From Adiantum capillus-veneris (Eukaryota > Streptophyta > Polypodiopsida > Polypodiales > Pteridaceae), in contig CM043960.1 in the NCBI GenBank assembly GCA_014529385.2, positions 34,178,396 to 34,242,395 of the forward strand: a DNA stretch of 64,000 nucleotides, read 5' to 3'. A model generated the notes under the pieces. It saw nothing but the letters and a program-made list of their open reading frames with translations, had not been told where the DNA came from and ran no database searches. Positions 57,170-64,000 of the stretch are shown here, piece after piece. How positions within the stretch are numbered: the stretch's first letter is position 1; the number at the start of each line of letters is the position of its first letter. Made by a program: the position numbers and the translations under genes.

Positions 57170-57220
<51 letters not shown>
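57170..57220. repeat. (GA)n microsatellite
   Basis: About 50 bp. Confidence 0.95.
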
Positions 57221-57223
<3 letters not shown>

Positions 57224-57540
57224 GAGCAACAGATGGTGGTTTCAACCCCCAATGCATATTCTAGACTCCATACTATACGTGTGAAACATATGGCACAAAG
57301 ACAAAGATGTCCAAGGAACGGGTGGGATAGCGTGAACTCCTTATTTGGTGACACGTGGGGGGAGGGGTTGTGGGAGTCCCTCACCCCATTATCTATAGAT
57401 ACACCTAAATGTCAAGGAACGTGTTACCAAAGGATATCTTATGCACTCAAACACAATAACTATTGGTATGATTGTGTATCTAAACTAAGCCACTTTTCAT
57501 TTTTTCCTATAACTTTCATATGCTCTTTTTAAAACCCTTC

Positions 57541-57962
57541 ATCACTCAGCTTCCCTCACAATTGCATCCCTCCTATAAGGAGAGAGTAGCTCAATGGAAG
57601 ACCATAAAACTCATGATTGCATCCTTGCGTTGGTGTCCGAGCTTTAGTCCAATACAATAAAGGACATATCACCCGTGGAGGAGATTTTGCAAGACACCAA
57701 GGTGAGTGTCTTGACCTCATGAGGGTCCTTACATGTGTGCTACAAAGAGAGATCACTCATCTCCCCTCACCATTGCATGCCTTGTACAAGGGTAGACTAG
57801 CTCAATGGAAGATTGTAAAACTTGTGATCGCATCCTTGCATTGATACCTGGGCTTTAGTCTTATCCAATAGAGGACATATCACACCTAGAGGAGAATGTG
57901 CAATAGGCCAAGGTGAGTGTCTTGACTTCATGAGAGCTCTTACATGTGTGCTACAAAGAGAG
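57541..57962. repeat. Two-copy 211-bp tandem repeat
   Basis: ATCACTC(A) ... ACTAGCTCAATGGAAGA begins copies at 57541 and 57752. Both end in TACATGTGTGCTACAAAGAG. About 15-20% differences by eye. Confidence 0.8.
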
Positions 57963-59120
57963 CTCACACATGCATGTGATGTGAGCTATATAGCACTATG
58001 GCCAAAATAATAGGGCTACCTGTTATTTCCTCCTTGTGTTTGTGCTATATACCTAAATAGCACCAACGGGTAATAGGTAGTCTAGACATGTGTGCTATAC
58101 AGCTGACATTGAACTATATAGTACCTCATAATGTTGGAAGTGAATAGATTATGCATGTGTGCTATGTGGCTATACAACAAAGATATGATGTTATTACCTC
58201 TTGATATTTCTGTTAAATAGCTCTTGCATGTGTGCTATGGGAACAACATAGCACAAATAATAGTGGCATTTCTACTTATTTTTTGTGCTATATAAGTTAC
58301 AAATCACACTCTTAGGACTAACATTAGAAGGTAATAATAGTATCTCCACTATTCTTGCTAAATAGGGTACATATCACACCCGTAGGACTGATATAACACC
58401 GACATTAGTAGGTACTAATATGTAATTCCACATAATGATCGTGCTATGTAACTCTTAGATGTGCTTTCTCAGATATAAAAAGGAGGTGCTATTAGCTCAT
58501 GAGAGCTCTTACATGTGTGCTAAAATCTCATACATGTGTGTTATGTGAGTTGTATAACACTATAACAAAAATAACAAGGTTGCCTATTTTTTCCTACTGG
58601 TGTTGTGCTATATAGTTCACATAGCACATATCTAAGACCTCAATAGCACCAATATGTTGTCCACTTATGTACATCTTAACAGGAGGCTTGCCATGCGTGC
58701 TATATATTTGACATTAAACCAGATAACTACCCCTAATGTTGGAACTAGTAGACCATGCATGTGTGCTATGTGAGCTATATAGTAGAGATATATTTCAATT
58801 ACCTTGTGATGTTGGTGCTAAATAGCTCTTGCATGTGTGCAATGTGAACAATATAGCACAAATAACACTTTTTATCGTTACTGCTTCCTAATTTTTGTGC
58901 TACATTGGTTGCATAGCATACTCTTAGGATTGATATTGCACCAATAGCAGGTGCTCCACATATTTGTGCTATATAGCACACAAAACTCATGCAAGGCTAC
59001 CTAGCTAATACCTCTTGATGTTGGTGCTAGAGAGGTCTCTGATGTAGTTAGCACTCATGTAGAGCAATAAAGCTATTACTTCCTGATGTTTGTGATAGAT
59101 AGGTCTAAGATGTGTGCTAT
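57963..59120. repeat. Higher-order array of GCATGTGTGCTAT(G) units
   Basis: At least a dozen variants of (G/A)CATGTGTGCTATGTGAGCTA and TTTGTGCTATATAG(C). They are ordered in two larger units with a period of about 565-605 bp: 57981 pairs with 58546, and 58221 with 58826. No coding is seen. Confidence 0.72.
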
Positions 59121-60540
59121 GAGAGTAAAAAAACACAAATAATTGGATCCCTTTAATTGTTTTGTGAGTTTATGGATATTCCTTTTGTATGTGCAGAGAC
59201 TATTGGAAAAATGTGAGATGAATGTTGAAAAAGATATTTCCTATGTTTGAAATTTGTGATGCATGGAGATATCTTGTGAGAAAGAAATGCCCCATGGTTT
59301 TTTCTCTCTTACCCCAACGATTGTCCATGGAAACCAACAAAACATATCAATTTCCTGTTTATACATGTTGTGGCTTTCCCTTTGATGATGTTGCCCTAGA
59401 AGCATTCTTCCTACCGTGATGGCATGTGCACTACATGTTATGATTTGCCCTTATGTGCAAAGATCATGGGTGTCTACATGACATGTGTGAGTTTTACCCC
59501 AAATTTAAGCTTCATGTGTTCATGTGGTAACTACCAAGATAGGTTTCACTGAGCTTGTGAAATCCTAGGGTTTTATGTTTTGTTTTGGTATTTTTCCCAC
59601 ACAATTTGACTTAATTTTGGACTTGTTTCTTGAAAGAATGTAGAGAGGCGCTAGTTAAGTCATTCTTGACTATAAGTTTGATTTTAATACAACTTATTTT
59701 AATCCAACTTAATCACCTTGTAGCTTGCACAATGGCTAGCCCATAATGGCTCTGATAAGTTCCACATACGGAATCTGCACTAGGACTCTCACTTATCAAA
59801 CTTTGTAGTATTCTGACTTGTGAAGCTCTCATTGGGAACTCTGCAAGGTATGGATATTCATTGAGTTCAAATTACTAACAACTCATAACACTCATATGCG
59901 TGAGGTGCATGAGAGGATGATATATACGATCACATGTGTAGATTTTTCTCATAGCTAGCAACTTGTGCAATTTTACATTCTCATCATCACTTGAAATCAA
60001 TATTAGACTTAATACCCCTGTGTGAACAATTTGTACATGGTTTGGCTTGGGGTCTGACATGATTTTTTTATTTTTTTTTGCACAAATCACTTGTGTGTTG
60101 CTTCATGGACCTTTCTCAAGGTTTTTGGCCCTACTTAGATGAAGTTTAGACTTGTAAATGCACCTCTACTGCAATTTGATGGTATGCCGAACTTGCTTTT
60201 GTGTTCAGCTTTTCATGGCAATGGTTCAATGCCCAAATCTGGCTACAAGCCCCAAGACATGCTAGTGGACTCCCAAGGAATATACATTTTGCTTATTTTG
60301 GCTCACATGGCAACTACCAGGCCCTCCTCATTACATGTGATATTTACTTTCATATGATTTTGGCATCTTTTTTCTTCACTTTGCACACGTGCTCATCCTT
60401 TTTTGATGTGATTTGCTACCCCTAAACCTCTTTATTTCAACCATGCACTTGTCTCATTGTGTGCGTGCAATGTGATGATCATTGCCTTCTTAGATTGATT
60501 GTACAATTTCTATAGAGTGTACGAATCATACTTGTAGGGC
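59121..60540. other. Unassigned noncoding stretch
   Basis: AT-rich, no element end or domain recognised. Confidence 0.5.
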
Positions 60541-60547
60541 TCGTGAG

Positions 60548-60580
<33 letters not shown>

Positions 60581-60606
60581 TAAAATGATGTTGGTAGCTC
60601 CAAAGT

Positions 60607-60655
<49 letters not shown>

Positions 60656-60702
60656 GAGGAGTGTGTTCTGTGTGGGCTTCAACCCACACACACACACACA
60701 CT

Positions 60703-60752
<50 letters not shown>

Positions 60753-60790
60753 CAACACACACACACACAGAGTTACTTTGGAGCTACCAA
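60548..60790. repeat. Microsatellite foldback
   Basis: (GT)n 60548-60580, GGTAGCTCCAAAGTAGCT and (CT)n 60609-60652 are mirrored by (GA)n 60704-60749, (CA)n and AGTTACTTTGGAGCTACC ending at 60788. An ~180-bp hairpin with CT/GA arms is possible. Confidence 0.75.
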
Positions 60791-60793
60791 TGG

Positions 60794-61135
60794 AATCTTG
60801 CACGCACACGTGCGCACACACACACACACAATGAATAATGAGAAGTTCTAAAGATAATCTTGCACGCGCACGCGCACACACACACACAATGAATAATGAG
60901 AAGTTCTAAAGATATCTTGCCTATATGTGCCAAGGGGTTTTCTAAACACTATGTCAACCGACCTTGCCATTGCTCTCATTAGACCCATAACTTATTCTTG
61001 GGTCAAATACACACAATGAATAATGAAAAGTTCTAAAGCTATTTTGCCTATATGTGCCAAGGGCTAAATAATATCTGAACTGACCTTACCATTGCTCCCA
61101 TTAGACCCATAACTTATTCTTAGATCAAAAATTTT
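60794..61135. repeat. Nested tandem duplications
   Basis: CTTGCACGC...(CA)n...AATGAATAATGAGAAGTTCT is repeated at about 60797 and 60859. A larger unit (AATGAATAATGA(G/A)AAGTTC to TAGACCCATAACTTATTCTT) is repeated at about 60888 and 61015. Confidence 0.8.
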
Positions 61136-61918
61136 GTCAATCGACTTCCCTATGATCAAGTTAGCTTGATTTACACTTTCTTCAGATTCTAGCATTCATC
61201 GTAAGTGACCCAAAAATGACAGTCACTTGTTTGCATATAGAACTTTTTCTATGATTCCTCAAGATGTTTAGATCTATCATTTATGAGGCTCAAAACTCAA
61301 TTCTAGGGTTTCTTCTGATTAGTGCTACTATTCTTAGTTTTTTTGGTAGAAGATACCAAAATATTAATCATAAACACACGTTATATAACATACAAGTTGA
61401 GCTAGCTATGTTTTGGCTTTTTCCAAACTCAAAGAAGATCTTTTATTGCAAAAATTGGTTGAAATAACTGTTTTTACATTATTTGGACTTGCTAAAGGAC
61501 TCATAATCACTTGTCCCCTTAGATAATTAAGGATTTCATGGGTAGGTTCCATGTCTTTAAATTTCAAAATATCACAAAAAACCAAAAGACAACTCAAAAT
61601 AGAAAGTTCGCAAGCAATTGTCCATGTATGATATAATCAAGAGATTTAGCATCAAACATGCCTCCCCCCTTATAGTCAAATTCCTCTCTGACAACTAGGG
61701 TTATGTTCCCCAATCATGGGCCATAGAAATAGTGCCTTATGAAAGGCCGTATAATGTGGTTCTATATGCAACATAGATTATGCATGGGAAAAAGTAACAT
61801 TGTGCAAAAATAAAGGTCTTGAGTGATGTCCTCAAGTGCAGTTATTGTCGAGGTTTGCACGTAAATACTTGTGCTTGAAACAACTACATTTCATGGATTA
61901 GTGTTTGCAAATTCTTAG
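61136..61918. other. Unassigned noncoding stretch
   Basis: Nothing recognised. Confidence 0.5.
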
Positions 61919-62340
61919 CTAGAGATGTTGGTATTCACAATCACCAATTTTTGTTAGTTGTAGCAATATTTTGGTGATGGGCAGGTTGGTAGGGATTTGG
62001 GTATCCACATTTGAGTTGAATGACACCGTGCTTCCAAGTGGACTTTGATATCCATTTTTGTTGAGTATAAAATTGTTTAGACTATTGACAATTATGCCTT
62101 GGTACCTTGTGCTCGTGCCCTTATCGAGCTTGTGAAAGTTTGTTTGGGATTCATACTTATGAACCATAGACTGCACCCTTTGAGTTGGCTTGTTTTTTGT
62201 TCTAGGATTGTTCTTGTTTTGTCTAGGCTATTCATGTGTGGTTGGTGATGATGTACTTTAGGGACCCATATTTGCTTAGATATTTGCTTGTCTCTCTGCA
62301 TGCATGGTGTAGAGGTTGTTGTTGCTAAAGGCGCTTTCAA
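61919..62340 (-). pseudogene. Retroelement linker remnant with W-(V/I)-P-K motifs
   Basis: Minus-strand pieces in different frames read SKQIWVPKVHHHQ (Trp codon 62268), QKWISKS (62054) and TQMWIPKSLPT (62007). These resemble the repeated W-P-K motifs at 25.4-25.7 kb. The piece lies downstream, on the same strand, of the integrase remnant, so it may be part of the same element or of another. Low-complexity Gln/Ser/Thr composition. Function unknown. Confidence 0.35.
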
Positions 62341-62929
62341 CTTGTTTTTTCACATTGCTATGGAGAATATTTTGATTTGATGTTGGCTGTAAATTTAGTA
62401 CTATTTCCAAGTGTAAGCAAGGTGTGTTTGGAGCTTCTTAAGCATGATGTTAAATGAATGATCATTGATAATCTTCTTCTGCTATAAATGCGATGAATCT
62501 ACACTTTTTCAAAGTGCATATATGGTCATTTTCCCAATCTATATACGTTTTTTAATGATGCTACCATGACTTGCCTAAAATAAGTTGTGTATAAGATGTG
62601 CAAGCGGAATCACAAAAAATCTGGGTGGGTAAGGCCATGTCATTCAAAAATATTGGCATATCTACCAATCCATATACTTCTTAATCATCGGTGAAGTTTC
62701 TCATTTCACTGTTGGAATTTTGCAATTAAACTCTTTCCATTTGAATGTAGCTTTTATAGCCTAGAAGATTGACCTTCAGCCCTGAGTCCAATAATGCATA
62801 GTGGAAAATTTATTTGCCCCTATATATAGCTGGATATATTTATTAGACATGATTCCCTCAGCATCATATGTAGAAACCTGATTAATATCAAATTGAGGTG
62901 GTTTCTTGATCGACATAGTTGCTTTCAAA

Positions 62930-64000
62930 TTTCACTTAAGTGCTTATTGTCTCGCTTCTTCTTTTGCTTTTGCTCTTTTGCATTGAACTTCCTTTATTTT
63001 CCTAGCTGCATGAGTACTATATAGTTTTGCTTGGGTTAATGGAAAATAGTACTTCTTAATTTTATATCCGCTAAGCTAGTTTGTCATCTCTTCACCATAC
63101 AATTTTGCAAACTTGATGGCACCTCTTGATGATAAGGAATGAATCACAAAGGGTCTCATCCCTCGCTTTTTGATCTTTTTGAACTCTTGTTTTAAGGTGT
63201 ATACAACTACTAAATACCTTGTCTAGAATTCCTTAGATATAACATGCTTATCATGGAACTCATTTAAGCACCTAATGTGTGTATATATAAATTCATTAGT
63301 TTATTTTCATACTTCATCAAACAATTCTAATTGCTTAGCTACTCACAATGTAGGAACCATAAATTCTATAGGAATTATTGCATGCAAACCAAAAACCTTG
63401 TTAAATGCTATTGCACCCAAAAGTGTCTTTTGTGAGAACTATACAAAGCACTTTGTTTTGCTCTCTGCTTGCCCATTTTCTTATAGGTGATAGGGTGCCA
63501 ACTTCCACTGAATGACAATGAAGCCATCCGATAAAAACTCTGATCACTTTATGTACCAAATGAGTACCTCTATCATTGACACTCCTTATAGGCAAACCAT
63601 AATGTGTGAATATGGGCTCATACAAACATTGTTCAATTGTTTGTGTGTCATAGTTTTGAGTATCTTTTGCCTCTATCAACTTTGTGAAGTATTCTACTGC
63701 AATTATAATGTGGCCGACAATGCTATGAGTCCATCAAAATCAATTCCCCATTTAGAAAAACGCTCGTGTACCCATCATCAAGCACAATGGCATCTTGTTT
63801 TGTGTCATTGGCACTTTTGCCCATTGGAAAACATCGCATTGCCTTACAAATATTGAACACCCATAAAGAAGTGTTGGCCACCAACTTCTAGCAAAAATAA
63901 ATTCTTGGGATATTTTCTTAGTTTAAAAAGAAGTTCTTATTTGACCACTATGTACTTGCTGCATGATAGCAAGTACTTGTTTTTTGTAGTGCACAGTCTC
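62930..64000 (-). pseudogene. Gypsy integrase remnant, running off the right edge
   Basis: Read from 64000 down: RSWWPTLLYG and VRQCDVFQWAK (zinc-finger end; second Cys of C-x2-C is Phe), RFSKWGIDFDGLIA (first catalytic Asp), VEYFTKLIEAKDTQNYDTQT, THYGLPIRSVNDRGTHLVHK (second Asp; usual SDRG is NDRG), SPIRKWASREQNKVLCIVLT (Glu region), KVFGLHAIIPIEFMVPTL, LVVVYTLKQEFKKIKKRGMR, PFVIHSLSSRGAIKFA and IKKYYFPLTQ. Several stops and frame changes. No chromodomain seen. Confidence 0.82.

Overview
This window is nuclear DNA of a seed plant, most likely a flowering plant. It is AT-rich intergenic sequence made almost entirely of transposable elements in several stages of decay, plus very many long (CT)n/(GA)n, (CA)n/(GT)n and (TA)n microsatellites. 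The plant assignment rests on L1-type LINE domains of the plant form (DUF4283 plus zinc knuckle), Ty3/gypsy chromovirus and other gypsy gag-pol remnants, primer-binding sites matching plant initiator-Met and Asp tRNAs, and a Mutator-type MITE. I see no convincing host gene, rRNA, tRNA or CRISPR array. Nearly every coding stretch is broken by stops or frameshifts.

Layout. 1-3.5 kb: minus-strand LINE whose reverse-transcriptase frame runs off the left edge. 3.7-4.2 kb: Mutator-like MITE with a perfect 9-bp target duplication. 4.2-7.7 kb: plus-strand, heavily mutated gypsy (gag, protease, start of RT). 8.6-12.7 kb: an unusually long solo LTR with a perfect 5-bp target duplication, a TATA box, a ~152-bp tandem array and a gag-like first exon. 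13.3-16.4 kb: repeated near-palindromic islands and coding remnants of an unrecognised, partly duplicated protein. 17.5-21 kb: LTR-like direct repeats and degenerate minisatellites. 20-25.4 kb: minus-strand chromovirus with chromodomain, lacking the RT catalytic core. 25.4-31.5 kb: minus-strand gypsy-type element with a gag carrying four zinc knuckles, an Asp-tRNA PBS and a 5' LTR. 31.6-32.4 kb: plus-strand gag remnant preceded by FG repeats. 32.6-34 kb: microsatellites interleaved with a duplicated module.

34-52.3 kb is the most striking part. Two related long LTR elements without recognisable retroviral coding lie tail to tail (plus, 33.96-41.46 kb; minus, 52.26-41.55 kb). Together they form an ~18-kb imperfect inverted repeat with only ~90 bp between the two 3' LTRs. 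The second holds a cluster of microsatellite-associated foldbacks. 53.2-55.1 kb: the 5' LTR, PBS and start of an element whose LTR contains a gag-like exon, as in the 8.6-kb solo LTR. It is abutted by an inverted fragment of that solo-LTR family. 57.5-61.1 kb: tandem and higher-order repeats. 61.9-64 kb: a minus-strand gypsy integrase remnant running off the right edge.

The genes do not form a host pathway. The interest lies in element structure: LTRs carrying coding exons, noncoding element pairs able to make hairpin RNA, and microsatellite-bounded foldbacks. All homology statements come from reading the sequence by eye. No percent identities were computed.
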